Assembly (NCBI GenBank): GCA_020635015.1
Contig: JACKAP010000003.1
Location: 62,001 to 126,000 of the forward strand
DNA: 64,000 bases
Origin: Calditrichia bacterium
GTDB lineage: Bacteria; Calditrichota; Calditrichia; RBG-13-44-9; J075
Direction of reading: 5' to 3'
In this document: piece by piece, positions 35,801 to 44,639 of the stretch
How the letters are laid out: every line of letters begins with the position of its first letter
How positions within the stretch are numbered: position 1 is the stretch's first letter
Made by a program: the position numbers and the translations under genes
Notes under the pieces: model-generated
The model's input: the letters and a program-made list of their open reading frames with translations, nothing else
Told to the model about the DNA's origin: nothing
Database searches by the model: none

Positions 35801-36274
35801 ATTGAATCCGGGGTCGGTGGCGGAGAGTTCGTTAAAATTAAGCGCAGCGGTAGCGCCGGGACTGGCAGTGGGATCGATTTCAAAACGCAGCGTCGCCAGC
35901 ACCCCGTTTTGAGTAATCGGGCCGCCGCCGAAGTCGGCAAAGGCGATGCGCACGCTGTCCGGCGCCGGGGAACTGACGCTGAAAATCGCCCCGGGCACGA
36001 TTGGCCCCTGGGTGTAATCGACATAGCTGAGCAGTCCGTTGGTCGCCTTCAGCGCCGCGCCCAACGCCGCCACGCTGTTGCCGCCCAGGTCCAGCGATAC
36101 CGGCACCTCCACCGTATCACCGGGCTGGCCGCTAAGGTCGGTTGGAATGGAGATGGTGACCGGCTGGGCGAAAAGAGCCGGCGCGGTCAGAAGCAACATC
36201 AGCAGGCAAAGCCTCCGTCCGAACCGCGGCCAAAAACCGGGATTACGGTGTTGAGATGTTGTCACTCGCTTCAT
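32849..36274 (-). CDS. Large secreted multidomain protein: cohesin-like, lamin-tail, CBM48-like and sorting domains
   Basis: Encodes 1141 residues; CAGGAG precedes the ATG. An N-terminal signal (RRLCLLMLLLTAPALFAQ) is followed by a cohesin-like module (about 38-172; GPIVPGAIFSVSSPAPDSVR), an Ig/cadherin-like module (about 175-270), and a lamin-tail module (LVSEIVVTPTEGEFVEIYNPG, about 275-370). A GSFNGW segment like glycogen-binding CBM48 modules follows near the middle. The last 85 residues are the sorting domain (FALAQNYPNPFNPSTTIHYA...KMALIR), as used for outer-membrane export and surface attachment in the FCB group. No catalytic residues were recognised. The M6 protease gene lies upstream on the same strand and shares the cohesin module. 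Confidence 0.8.
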   Translation of the reverse strand: MKRVTTSQHRNPGFWPRFGRRLCLLMLLLTAPALFAQPVTISIPTDLSGQPGDTVEVPVSLDLGGNSVAALGAALKATNGLLSYVDYTQGPIVPGAIFSVSSPAPDSVRIAFADFGGGPITQNGVLATLRFEIDPTASPGATAALNFNELSATDPGFNSLTINGVSGLVTVPTNQPPLLTALTNQSMNEGTTLDVPVSATDPDLDPLSLNVNNLPPFGQFVDNGDGSGLITFVAGYDNSGIYLDIEVIASDGALSDTVYFDLTVLDTPPPAKILVSEIVVTPTEGEFVEIYNPGTEAVDLTNYYLTDATFASGNVYYYQIVEGGGGGGGSADFNARFPSGATIPAGEYQTIAMNGTAFFTTYGILPTYELFETDPAVPDMLEAVPGSINNQGGLTNSDEVVILYYWNGSNDLVLDVDYLLYNSGSPVANNEAVDKTGVTIDGPDLNTLLSAYLPDTPIANQSSALNHGFGYSLHRIDFTEGIQSPTGGNGVNGADETSEDLNNTFTAFSLPTPNAPYQSPPQFAEVILAASIGGDSQYRSFWVNGAWDASGVYDPSWSGPMVELNDNGIPPDAVAGDHIFTGSVTLQVDNVNTYGWWTGSEDDPNAFLEDGSGFMVTGTATVYPETLLVDGDGGINEWKISLAGSFNGWNTASDDLSRDGTLWRIEYYLDAGPNFYKYAVMHQWNAAYGDGGVGAASSDYVYNAPANGMYIFEFDDNGNTQSVTPVPVTEAYADHITSAFRASVTNEGNIGYLNEFPPAGPGNGFQFNPIGSSGQRLFEGAVMIATYATHVSDAARDENEVFDADFQFLTGFDSSRSTNNLRILETSFDDSNAEDPLFVSVAQTTISGDTLGAQNILWIALDVTNDSDIDPREVHVGGFFDWDVDPASAQDRGQVIVDSMNTISGINSGDPFYIEILEMHPGASPNSWVGVVPLTANIFYGRRIAISDGEVYPPHMTDADKWEYMTANRDPNPNGDSGTAEDHAQVFGLPPLQISSQGTVRYGFALIAGTSLTDLVDNARLAQQIWIEFGNEIIIYPVLGAEPPAAIIPAAFALAQNYPNPFNPSTTIHYALKERTRATIVIYNLLGQRVRTLVNAVEGPGYREVIWDGRNDAGVPVSSGIYICRFTAGKFTAVRKMALIR

Positions 36275-36327
36275 AATAAGCTCCTGAATTGATGTTAAGT
36301 CTCGTAAGGCAAGACAGAATATTCTCT

Positions 36328-36422
36328 GCGCGAACAGATTCCTCAGCTAACGCCTTCGGAATGACAATGATGCGTCATGTCATTCCGAACGTAGCGAAGT
36401 ACAGCGAGGAACCTGTTCGCGC
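36328..36422. repeat. Dispersed palindromic element, GTCATTCCGAA type
   Basis: GCGCGAACAGATTCCTC at the left end pairs with GAGGAACCTGTTCGCGC at the right end; the inner CTTCGGAATGAC pairs with GTCATTCCGAAC. Related to 22377-22493. It lies between the two large secreted-protein genes. Confidence 0.85.
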
Positions 36423-36460
36423 AAACATATGCACCGAGACATAGCGCCGGCACAGCCTTA

Positions 36461-36490
36461 CCCCATGCCCTCTGCCCTATGCCCCATGCG
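36461..36490. repeat. Short GCCCTAT-type heptamer array after the M6 protease stop
   Basis: Four 7-base units CCCCATG, CCCTCTG, CCCTATG, CCCCATG end 2 bases past the stop codon (36493). Similar words recur at 59171-59210. Confidence 0.7.
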
Positions 36491-36492
36491 TC

Positions 36493-39400
36493 TTATTTCA
36501 ACAGCATCATTTTCCGGGTGCGCACCGTGACGCCGGAGGTTCCTTTTGCCCGCAGCTGATAGAAATAGATCCCGCTGGCGACGGCGCTGCCACGGTCGTC
36601 GGTGCCGTCCCAGTACAGCTCGTAATAACCGGCGTTCTGCGTCGCCAATGCCTGCAGGGTGCGCAGTTTCTGACCGAGGGTATTGAAGATCAGCACTTCC
36701 GTTTCCGCCGCTTGCGGCAATTGATAGCGGATGGTGGTCGCCGGATTGAACGGGTTGGGATAGTTGGGCTGCAGGGCGAATTCTGCCGGCCGGGCCGGCA
36801 AAACGATAATTCCGTCGCCTGCCTGCACCGCTGTCATGGCGAACCCATTTGTCCCGCCCTTGCCAAGTGCATGCCCGCCGGGCCGGCCGATGGAGGCGCT
36901 GGTATTTGCAAAGCACAGTGCCAGTGCACGGTCCGGGGCTAATGCCGTCTTCAACTGCCCGGCGACGTGCAGCAACGTTCCGGCATGCTCCAAACCGCTG
37001 CCGGTGGTGGAAAATCCTCCGAAGCGCAGGATACCGCTGAGGGACTCATCACTTTTTTCATCCAGTGCAATCTGGTTCGGGAGGAAGTTGTATCCCAGCT
37101 GATACCCTTCCGTCTGGGCGACATCACCCCAGGTGATGGAAGTGATATTCAACGCGGCGGCATCATAGTAGAGGTCGGCGCCAAAGGCATACAGCCCCTG
37201 TGAGAGCGCTTCGCCGCTCAGTTGGATTTCCCAATTCACCTGCCGGGTGTAGGGATCGATCCGGGCATTCGCAATATCCAGGTGCAGCACATTTTCCGAG
37301 TTGCCCACCGCCAGCGCCGGTGCCAGGGTTGCGCCCGGCCAGGTCAGGTTAACATCACCGCGAGCCACCGCCAGGAAGTCCTGGTTATACATGTTCGCAT
37401 TGAGCAGCGGATAGTCGATCCCATCCGGCGCGCTCATCCAGGCCGTTGGGGTGGCATCGATATCATAGCTGGCCGGGTAAGCCCGCCAGGCATCGACCGG
37501 GAAGGTGACCGTGCCCAGGAAGTAGTTGAAGATCAACAGGGCGTCGGTCGGGTTGACGGTCAGATTGCCGTCTGCATCCCCGGCCAGTTTCTGCGCCCCG
37601 CTGAGGGTGACCGACCCCAGGAAGCCGTTAAAGGCCAGCAGAGCGTCGGTGGGATTGACCGCCACTCCGACCCCGCCGCTGCTGCGCTGCACTTCCACCC
37701 GGTAATTGCTGCCGGGAGGAATGGATAACAGGTGATATTCGCCGGCCGGATCGGTGACGTCGGCCATCATCCAGACACTGCTCTGATAGAGATCGGCGGC
37801 CTGGTCGGCCAGCGGCTTGGTGGGATCGCCGCCGCCGGAAAGGCTGCAGTAATGTGCCGAGCCATGGACTTCCACTTCCGGCACCACGGTAAGCAGACCG
37901 TTGTCACCGGCAATACTCAAGCCGCCGCCGAGCGGATCTGCCGCCGAGAGTTCGTTGAAGATCAGCTCCGAGAAGTCGCCGCTGCCGGCGCCGGGGGAAA
38001 CATCAAAATGCAGCGTTACCAGCAGGCCGTCGCCGGTGATCGGGCCCCCGCCGAGGTCGGCGAAAGCGATGCGAACGCTGTCCGGTGCCGGAGAACTGAC
38101 GCTGAATACCGCGCCGGGAACGATCGGGCCGGTGGTGAATCCGCTATAACTCAAAATACCGTTGGTTGCCTTGAGTGCTGCGCCAAGCGCGCCGACCTGG
38201 TTTCCGTTCAGGGTCAGGAAGACCGGCACATCGATGCTGCTGCCGGGGTTACCCTGCAGGTCGAGCGGGATCGAAATCACAATATCCGGCATTCCAGTTA
38301 CGTTCAGTGTCACCGGCACAAAGAGCGGATTCAGATCGAAATCATTATTGTTGACCACCAGGCTGGCCCGGAAGGTGCCGCCGGACATTCCACCGGCATT
38401 GGCGGTGACGGTCACATTCTGGTTGCCACCGGGAGCCACTACCCCGTCAGCTGGGCTGCTGGAAAGCCAGGGCACCACATCGGTCACGCCTTCGTACACC
38501 TTCACATCGTCGATAAACCATCCGGCAAAGTCATTGGCAGCATCGTCGATAGTGTCGAAATAGTAACCGATCAGGATCTGCTGACCGGCAAAGGGACTGA
38601 TGTCGAGCGCTGAGAGTATCCACACATTGCTGCTCCCGGAGGGCGCAGTGCCCCAGTAGCTTGACCCGCGCAGTTGGGTCCAGGTCAGCCCGCCGTCCGC
38701 CGAAACGGCGACCATGCAGAAATCCCAATAATGCTCGGTGGAGAAGTATTCATAGAACTCCAGGGTGAGCGGGGCCGAGGCGCCGGTTAGATCGATCAGC
38801 GGCGATATCAGCATATTATCGATCCGGTTCCCGGTATCGTAATTTCCCTGCGCTTCGATGCCGCACCACCAGCTGGTAGATGGGCTATGGAAATCCAGAT
38901 TGGTCTGATGCCAGAGATCATCGACCGAACCGCCAACCAGCAGCGTCGACCAGCCGTTGATACCGCTTTCCATATCATCGAAGAACAGAATGGCATCGTT
39001 GCCGGTGGGTGGGGATAGCAGGGCGGCTGTGGCCGGCGCTTTAATGGCGCCCGTCTGAGCGGGAGACAATTGAGCCATCCGGTTATAGAATACCGGCCGG
39101 CCGGTGACGTCGAGCGGCAGGGCGCCAAACTGGGGTTTTGTGGGGACAGTCTTATCTGCCATCGCATGTTGTGAACGCTCTACCGGAGGCAATGCGACCG
39201 GGTTATTGGTTTCCCAATTGCTTTCGCCGATGTTCCAGAAAAGGTCGGCCGCGCCGGTATTTTCAATGACCAGCGTTTTACTGTCGGAAACGCCCGAGGG
39301 CAAGTCGTAAATCATCGGCGGATGGCTCAGGGCGATTTTCGGTGCCGGTCCGCTAACAATGATGAAGAATGGAATTACCCAGGGACCGCCGTTCGCAGCA

Positions 39401-42400
39401 GTAACCGTCAGCGTGAAGTTGATTACATGGCCAAGCGGGGTCGCCGGGTCAACCATCATATCAAAATCATCGCTGTTGTAAGCAAAGTCGCCGGGGAGGA
39501 TGTCGGGATAGTCCGAGCAGTCGTTAAAGACCGGGAAGGTGACATAGGGGCTGTCCTCGATCAGGCAGCCGCTGATGCCCAGGGTGCTGTTGCTGCCGAG
39601 ATTGTGCAAGCCGACGTAGAGTTCAATTGCTTCCCCGGGATTGATGATCCCGTCCCCATTGCCGCTGCTGTTGCCGTTGTTATCATCATCGATCTGGATG
39701 CCGTACATGGTCAGCGGTCCGCCCGGGCCGCCGATCAGGAAATTGATCAGCTCCGTCACCAGGTTGGCGCGGGTGCTGGGCAATACGCCGTCGATCAATT
39801 CCGCCAGGGCATAGGAGAAGCAAAAGGTCTTCTGGCCGTAGGTGCCGTCATATTGCACTGCCACATCGCCATATCCCACTTCTTCGAACGCCAGCACAGC
39901 GGCGGCGTTGGGGGTATAGAGGTCGATATAGCTATTCCCGAATTGATTTGAGGCGCTAAACAACATACCGCCGGTCAGGGCAGCAGGTTGACCCTGCAAC
40001 TGGGATACCGGCCGGGTGGAGCCGTCCGAGGCAGCGTCCAGACCGAATAATGCCAGTAAGGTGTTATTTCCGACCTGGTTATATCCCAGGGCGTCTCCTC
40101 CTTCCAGATAGAGACGCCCCCCGGCTTCCAGGTAGAGCTGAACTGCAGCGGCCATGGCGTTGTCAAATGGCGTATAGTTATTGCCGTAGTTGCCAAAGGA
40201 AAGGAATGCCGCATCGTAACCGATCAGGCTGGGCGGGAAGGCGTCGGTGTAGGTAACCGGATAACCCATCGCGCTCAATTCGCCCGCCAGGTAGGCACCG
40301 GAATAATCCTGTGCGCCGAGAATTCCCTCCCAAACCAGAATCCCGCTGTTGGTGCCCCAGGGTGTGGCGAAAGCCTCGTTGGAATAGGGGGATTCACCCA
40401 CGGGGCTGGTGTATTCGGCGGTCACCACATAGTAGTAGGTGGTGCCGTTGCTGACGCTGAAATCGGAATAGCTTTCGGTGCTGGCGGTGCCGACAATGCT
40501 GTAAGGTCCGCCGCCAGTCGTTGAACGATAAATGTTGTAGTGGTCGAAGGTCGCATCGGCATAAACCTGCGGGAGCTTGCCTTCCAGAGCCTGAAGCAGA
40601 TAGTCATAAGCCGGGAATTGTTGACGGCGCACCGCTTCCTCAAGGGCCGGTGTTTGAGTTGCCGCGGCTGCTGTCACCGGCAACAACTCAGCGCGCTGAC
40701 CGAACATCGCATCTTTATGCCCCAGGGGATTCAAAGTATAACTCAAAATATCGCCGCTCGGGCTGGGACTGCTGATGGTCGCCCGGAACATCCAGTCGTG
40801 CGTAAGCCACTGATTCCAGGTGGCGCCGTTATCCTCGGTCCACCAACTCATGCCGTCTGGGGCGTTGGCGTCGGCGCCCACCGCATGCTCGGCCATCACA
40901 TTGCTGTTCCAGCGGCAAAGCACGTAGAACACCCCACCGGCCGGCATGCCGACATCGGTGAAGTCGAACGTATACCAATCGCCGCTGCTGGTGCCCGGCA
41001 CCAATACAGATCCGCTGCCCAGTACATTGCTCAGATCCGGCACGCCGCCGGCATCTCCCACCAGGAACACATCCACCATCGCATTGCTGCCGATGTCATT
41101 GCGCATATAGAAAGTTGCGAAATCGATGGTATAAGCGCTACCGTGGCTGAAGCCGACGGCAAAATATTCGTCACCTTGCGGCGGGGAGATAACGACATAA
41201 AAAGATTCGGCGGTGCCGTCATCATATCCCAACTCGATCGTCCCGCCGCCGGATGGGGGATCCCAGGTGAGATCGACCACCCCGTCACCACCGGTGGCTG
41301 CCAGGTTGGCCGGCGCCGGAAAAGTGGCGCCTGGCGACACCTCCAGGTCGGCGGTCATCGTCGAGCCGGAGGGTCCGATATTACGCACTGCCACATCGGT
41401 ATTCAAGAAGGCGTAATTGCGGCTGTCGGGAATGGTGTTTTTGTCGAAGACCGTCCTGGCGGTACTCCCGGGCCAGGGGTCGCCGTTATCGCCGCGATTG
41501 ATGTTCTGTTCCAGATTCCACATGCCGTCCGCCTGTTCGAGCGCCACCAGATAGTGGCCGAAGCTGGTATGGCCGGGATACCATTCATCATCATTCTGGG
41601 TTCCGATATCTTCATCAACGTGATAAATACATAGCCCGAAACCGGGTAGGGCGGCATCGTATCCCACCGGCTGGCGGTTTTCCACCAGGAAATATTGCGG
41701 GATCATCACACCGTTGGTCCACAGCCGGAATGCGGTTGGAGTGGTGGCGATGGCCGGAATTGATGCACCGTAGATGTTGCCGGTCACCACCGTGGGGGTG
41801 ACATATCCCATCTGGTAACGGCACCAGGCGTCGGGATGGGCCGGCGATCCTCCTCCCGGCCAGGGACCGTTCCAACTGCCGCTGGCCATGATGCTCCATT
41901 CGCCCAGACCTTCGGAGGTACCGTCGCGGTCGTAGAGATCCGGCAAGCCGAACACCGAATGTCCCATTTCGTGGGCATAGACCCCGCAGGTCATATCACC
42001 GGGGCCGGACCAGTATTCCGGCTCCATCGAGTAAGTAAACGCCATCACGCCATCGACGGCCAATGGAGCAACCAGGCTCCATTTGTGCGACCAGATGTCG
42101 TTGCCGCTTCCGGTGAATTCCGCCCCGGGACCGGCATGAATAATGAACAGGGCGTCGACATAGCCGTCGCTGTTATTGTCATATTGCGAAAAATTGACCA
42201 GCGGGTCGGCCAGAATAATTGCATCTTCCGCCAACCGTTGGGCGTTCTGGGGATAGCTGCCGAAGCCGCTCATGCCGTTGGTGTAGTAGCTATAGGCCTG
42301 AGGTGCGCGTTTCCATCCCAGGGCGCTGGGCATGTTCAGGGTGATGATGGTCAGGTTACCGTAAGAGACTTCATTGTAGTAATCGCGCAAGGTGCCGGTA

Positions 42401-42738
42401 GCGGTTCCAAATAGCAGGTTATCAAAAAAACTACCCGGCACAGAAGCAACATTGTCACTAAAATCGACAATGATCGCCAGGGCATTGTAATTCGCGTCCG
42501 GGGTGTTGCCCGGACCATAAGGATTGCTGCCGTCGGGAAGAATGCCCGGGGCATTGATCCCGCGCAGACGCAGTTGTTGAATATGCTTCAAATAATAGGG
42601 CATTTCTATTTCCCCGGCCTGGATTTTCTTGAGCAGGTCGGGATGAGGCGAATCTGCCGGCAACGGCGTGGCGCACAGCAGCATCACCAGCCCGATTATT
42701 CTCCAGCAACATAAATTTCGGTTAAAAAATTGCCTCAT
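36493..42738 (-). CDS. Giant secreted M6-family metalloprotease with cohesin-like and dockerin-like modules
   Basis: Encodes 2081 residues from the start at 42738, where GGAGGA lies four bases away. A signal peptide (IIGLVMLLCATPLPA) is followed by an M6 (immune inhibitor A-type) protease domain; zinc motif HEMGHSVFGLPD at about 255-266. Later segments include a fibronectin-III-like module, repeated jelly-roll-like modules, a cohesin-like module (about 1484-1622; GPIVPGAVFSVSSPAPDSVR), and a dockerin-like pair (about 1689-1749; VNPTDALLAFNGFLG and DADGNLTVNPTDALLIFNYF). The C-terminal sorting domain is at about 1983-2081 (FALQPNYPNPFNPATTIRYQ...KMMLLK). Likely cell-surface or secreted degradative enzyme. 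Divergent from the propeller gene at 43407. Confidence 0.85.
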   Translation of the reverse strand: MRQFFNRNLCCWRIIGLVMLLCATPLPADSPHPDLLKKIQAGEIEMPYYLKHIQQLRLRGINAPGILPDGSNPYGPGNTPDANYNALAIIVDFSDNVASVPGSFFDNLLFGTATGTLRDYYNEVSYGNLTIITLNMPSALGWKRAPQAYSYYTNGMSGFGSYPQNAQRLAEDAIILADPLVNFSQYDNNSDGYVDALFIIHAGPGAEFTGSGNDIWSHKWSLVAPLAVDGVMAFTYSMEPEYWSGPGDMTCGVYAHEMGHSVFGLPDLYDRDGTSEGLGEWSIMASGSWNGPWPGGGSPAHPDAWCRYQMGYVTPTVVTGNIYGASIPAIATTPTAFRLWTNGVMIPQYFLVENRQPVGYDAALPGFGLCIYHVDEDIGTQNDDEWYPGHTSFGHYLVALEQADGMWNLEQNINRGDNGDPWPGSTARTVFDKNTIPDSRNYAFLNTDVAVRNIGPSGSTMTADLEVSPGATFPAPANLAATGGDGVVDLTWDPPSGGGTIELGYDDGTAESFYVVISPPQGDEYFAVGFSHGSAYTIDFATFYMRNDIGSNAMVDVFLVGDAGGVPDLSNVLGSGSVLVPGTSSGDWYTFDFTDVGMPAGGVFYVLCRWNSNVMAEHAVGADANAPDGMSWWTEDNGATWNQWLTHDWMFRATISSPSPSGDILSYTLNPLGHKDAMFGQRAELLPVTAAAATQTPALEEAVRRQQFPAYDYLLQALEGKLPQVYADATFDHYNIYRSTTGGGPYSIVGTASTESYSDFSVSNGTTYYYVVTAEYTSPVGESPYSNEAFATPWGTNSGILVWEGILGAQDYSGAYLAGELSAMGYPVTYTDAFPPSLIGYDAAFLSFGNYGNNYTPFDNAMAAAVQLYLEAGGRLYLEGGDALGYNQVGNNTLLALFGLDAASDGSTRPVSQLQGQPAALTGGMLFSASNQFGNSYIDLYTPNAAAVLAFEEVGYGDVAVQYDGTYGQKTFCFSYALAELIDGVLPSTRANLVTELINFLIGGPGGPLTMYGIQIDDDNNGNSSGNGDGIINPGEAIELYVGLHNLGSNSTLGISGCLIEDSPYVTFPVFNDCSDYPDILPGDFAYNSDDFDMMVDPATPLGHVINFTLTVTAANGGPWVIPFFIIVSGPAPKIALSHPPMIYDLPSGVSDSKTLVIENTGAADLFWNIGESNWETNNPVALPPVERSQHAMADKTVPTKPQFGALPLDVTGRPVFYNRMAQLSPAQTGAIKAPATAALLSPPTGNDAILFFDDMESGINGWSTLLVGGSVDDLWHQTNLDFHSPSTSWWCGIEAQGNYDTGNRIDNMLISPLIDLTGASAPLTLEFYEYFSTEHYWDFCMVAVSADGGLTWTQLRGSSYWGTAPSGSSNVWILSALDISPFAGQQILIGYYFDTIDDAANDFAGWFIDDVKVYEGVTDVVPWLSSSPADGVVAPGGNQNVTVTANAGGMSGGTFRASLVVNNNDFDLNPLFVPVTLNVTGMPDIVISIPLDLQGNPGSSIDVPVFLTLNGNQVGALGAALKATNGILSYSGFTTGPIVPGAVFSVSSPAPDSVRIAFADLGGGPITGDGLLVTLHFDVSPGAGSGDFSELIFNELSAADPLGGGLSIAGDNGLLTVVPEVEVHGSAHYCSLSGGGDPTKPLADQAADLYQSSVWMMADVTDPAGEYHLLSIPPGSNYRVEVQRSSGGVGVAVNPTDALLAFNGFLGSVTLSGAQKLAGDADGNLTVNPTDALLIFNYFLGTVTFPVDAWRAYPASYDIDATPTAWMSAPDGIDYPLLNANMYNQDFLAVARGDVNLTWPGATLAPALAVGNSENVLHLDIANARIDPYTRQVNWEIQLSGEALSQGLYAFGADLYYDAAALNITSITWGDVAQTEGYQLGYNFLPNQIALDEKSDESLSGILRFGGFSTTGSGLEHAGTLLHVAGQLKTALAPDRALALCFANTSASIGRPGGHALGKGGTNGFAMTAVQAGDGIIVLPARPAEFALQPNYPNPFNPATTIRYQLPQAAETEVLIFNTLGQKLRTLQALATQNAGYYELYWDGTDDRGSAVASGIYFYQLRAKGTSGVTVRTRKMMLLK

Positions 42739-43406
42739 GATCTCCTCCGATATGGTTGAATCCAAATCGCGAAATATGGGTTGATCGGGTGATAGGGCTA
42801 TTGGGGAATGGGCTAAAGCCCCATTTTCCCCATAGGCCCTTAACCCCTGCGAACGGATGTTTGGAAAGTTTGTCAGGAGGGGAACGGCCAGGTGAGAGAG
42901 AAAGGCCATGGATGCGAAATGATGCAGCAATTGGCAGGAAAAGGCACCGGCTTATGTCACTGGCGCCAATTGGGAGTATCGCTGCTTGCCGCATGCTCCA
43001 ACGGCAATTCAAAACGCACCTCCTCGTGCGTCAAATCCAAATGGGGAAGCAGCATCCTGTTGACAGCAGCAAAATGAAACGGTTGTGGCGTTATAGCGCG
43101 TAAATCGCGGTCTTTACTTCCGGGGAGCTTCCCCAGATTGCAAGTGTATTTATAAAGTCGATTGAAAACATCCGCTTTCATTTCCGGAGGGGCCGGATGC
43201 AGTTAAAGCAGGAAAGGAGCGCAGTAACCTGTCGCGTGCAAACAAGGTACGCACGTCCATTAACCAGATCAAATTCAATTATATTTTTTCTATCCCACCG
43301 ATTTCATATTTACAGGCACCGGGAGATGATTATCGGTTTCGCGCTTGACAAGGAAACGAATGGCGCGTATTTTCCCAGTCTAAGATCACAAAAGAACAGG
43401 CAAGAT
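42739..43406. other. 668-base divergent intergenic region without a supported gene
   Basis: Separates the M6 protease gene from the propeller gene. It contains an imperfect hairpin at 42795-42839 (GGGCTATTGGGGAATGGG with its partner CCCATTTTCCCCATAGGCCC) and a sigma70-type promoter at 43345-43373. Small open frames exist, but none has a ribosome-binding site or recognisable product. Confidence 0.55.
43345..43373 (+). promoter_or_regulatory. Sigma70-type promoter for the propeller/M23 operon
   Basis: TTGACA at 43345-43350 and TATTTT at 43368-43373 with a 17-base spacer. The inferred transcript start near 43380 is about 27 bases before the ATG at 43407. Confidence 0.6.
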
Positions 43407-44639
43407 ATGAATCGTCAACATCTATTACCGATTATTGCGCTGCTGGTTTTGGGATGTACCGCTTTGCTCTTTGGCCAGCCTGGCGCTCCTATCGGGGAAA
43501 AATACCGTCTTACCGGCGAGGAGCAATATTCTGAGCCGGTGCATTTCTGGCTCATTCCTGACGGACCGGAAGATGCGGCCCAGGTGCGCCGGGTGGGCGC
43601 CGGACAGATTCGCCAGCTTGATGCGGCTGCCGGAGTGCCGCAGCCGGAAGGGCTGCTGCGGCCGTTCGTCTCCGCCAATGGGCGTTATTGGGGCACCGCG
43701 GCGCTGAGCGGCGATCCGGCCGGCGATCGTCAGTTGTCGATTGCGGTTTATGAAGGCGCCGGCACACTGCGCTACCGCCTGGAACGGGTGCAGCATTATG
43801 ATGATCCCCTGCCCCTGCTGCGGCTTTCCGGCCGTGATGGCGCACTGCTGATCGCCCGGAGCAGCACCGGGCAAGTTTGGTTCTACGACCGCCGGGGAGC
43901 GCTGCTGCGGGAAGTCGAACTATTTCCCAACTTGGCCTATGATCTGGAGCGGATTGTCGCGCTGGAGGTCAGCGCAAACGCCAAATCCGTGGCGGTGCTG
44001 GCCGGCAAGCGCGGCGCCTCGCCGGCCGGTTCGGATGCGCCCAATCCCTCCGCCGAGCCGCATCTATTTCTGTTTAGCGCGGAAGGCGAACTGCGCTGGC
44101 AGCAGCCCTTGAATGAATATACCCCCGGCGCACTGGCGGTTTCTCCCGAGGGGAACTATCTTGCTGCTGCCGGCTATACAATCGATGTCGACGGCCGGAT
44201 CACGCAGCGCAGCGTCATTTATGACCGTGCAGGGGAAATTGTGATGGAATTACCCCGCCGGTTTGAGTTGGCGCATTTTTCCGCCGATGAGCAGTTCCTG
44301 CTGCTGACCGGAAAAAAATCCGCCCAACTGATCGATCTCAAACCAGGCGCCGTTCGCTGGGAACGGCAGATTTCCCGCAACAAGGAACAGATCTGCGCGG
44401 TACGGGTGGCCGGGGGTGCCCGGACGATCGCCCTGCTCAGCGCGGTTAGCGAATACGGCCCGAACGGTTTTGTTTTCAACTATCCGCACCTGGAAATATT
44501 GGGCCGCAACGGCGACCTGCTGCAGGAACTGACCTTCCCGGAAGCGGAGTTCCGGGAGCCGGCGCTGCTGCTGGCGCCGGACGCACAGACCCTCTTTATT
44601 GGATTTCAACATCAACATCTAATCTATCGAGCGCAATAA
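43407..44639 (+). CDS. Secreted beta-propeller-like protein
   Basis: Encodes 410 residues from the start at 43407 (MNRQHLLPIIALLVLGCTALLFGQ), a signal peptide. CAGG lies about seven bases upstream and a promoter at 43345. The remainder has repeated strand patterns such as LLRLSGRDGALLIARSSTGQVWFYDRRGALL and LALAVSPEGNYLAAAGY-like units ('W-Y-R-G-ALL', 'AVSPEGNYLAAAGY'), resembling WD40/PQQ-type blades. No catalytic signature. The stop overlaps the next ATG by one base (TAATG), so translation of the M23-like gene is probably coupled to it, and the products may work together at the cell surface. Confidence 0.65.
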   Translation: MNRQHLLPIIALLVLGCTALLFGQPGAPIGEKYRLTGEEQYSEPVHFWLIPDGPEDAAQVRRVGAGQIRQLDAAAGVPQPEGLLRPFVSANGRYWGTAALSGDPAGDRQLSIAVYEGAGTLRYRLERVQHYDDPLPLLRLSGRDGALLIARSSTGQVWFYDRRGALLREVELFPNLAYDLERIVALEVSANAKSVAVLAGKRGASPAGSDAPNPSAEPHLFLFSAEGELRWQQPLNEYTPGALAVSPEGNYLAAAGYTIDVDGRITQRSVIYDRAGEIVMELPRRFELAHFSADEQFLLLTGKKSAQLIDLKPGAVRWERQISRNKEQICAVRVAGGARTIALLSAVSEYGPNGFVFNYPHLEILGRNGDLLQELTFPEAEFREPALLLAPDAQTLFIGFQHQHLIYRAQ

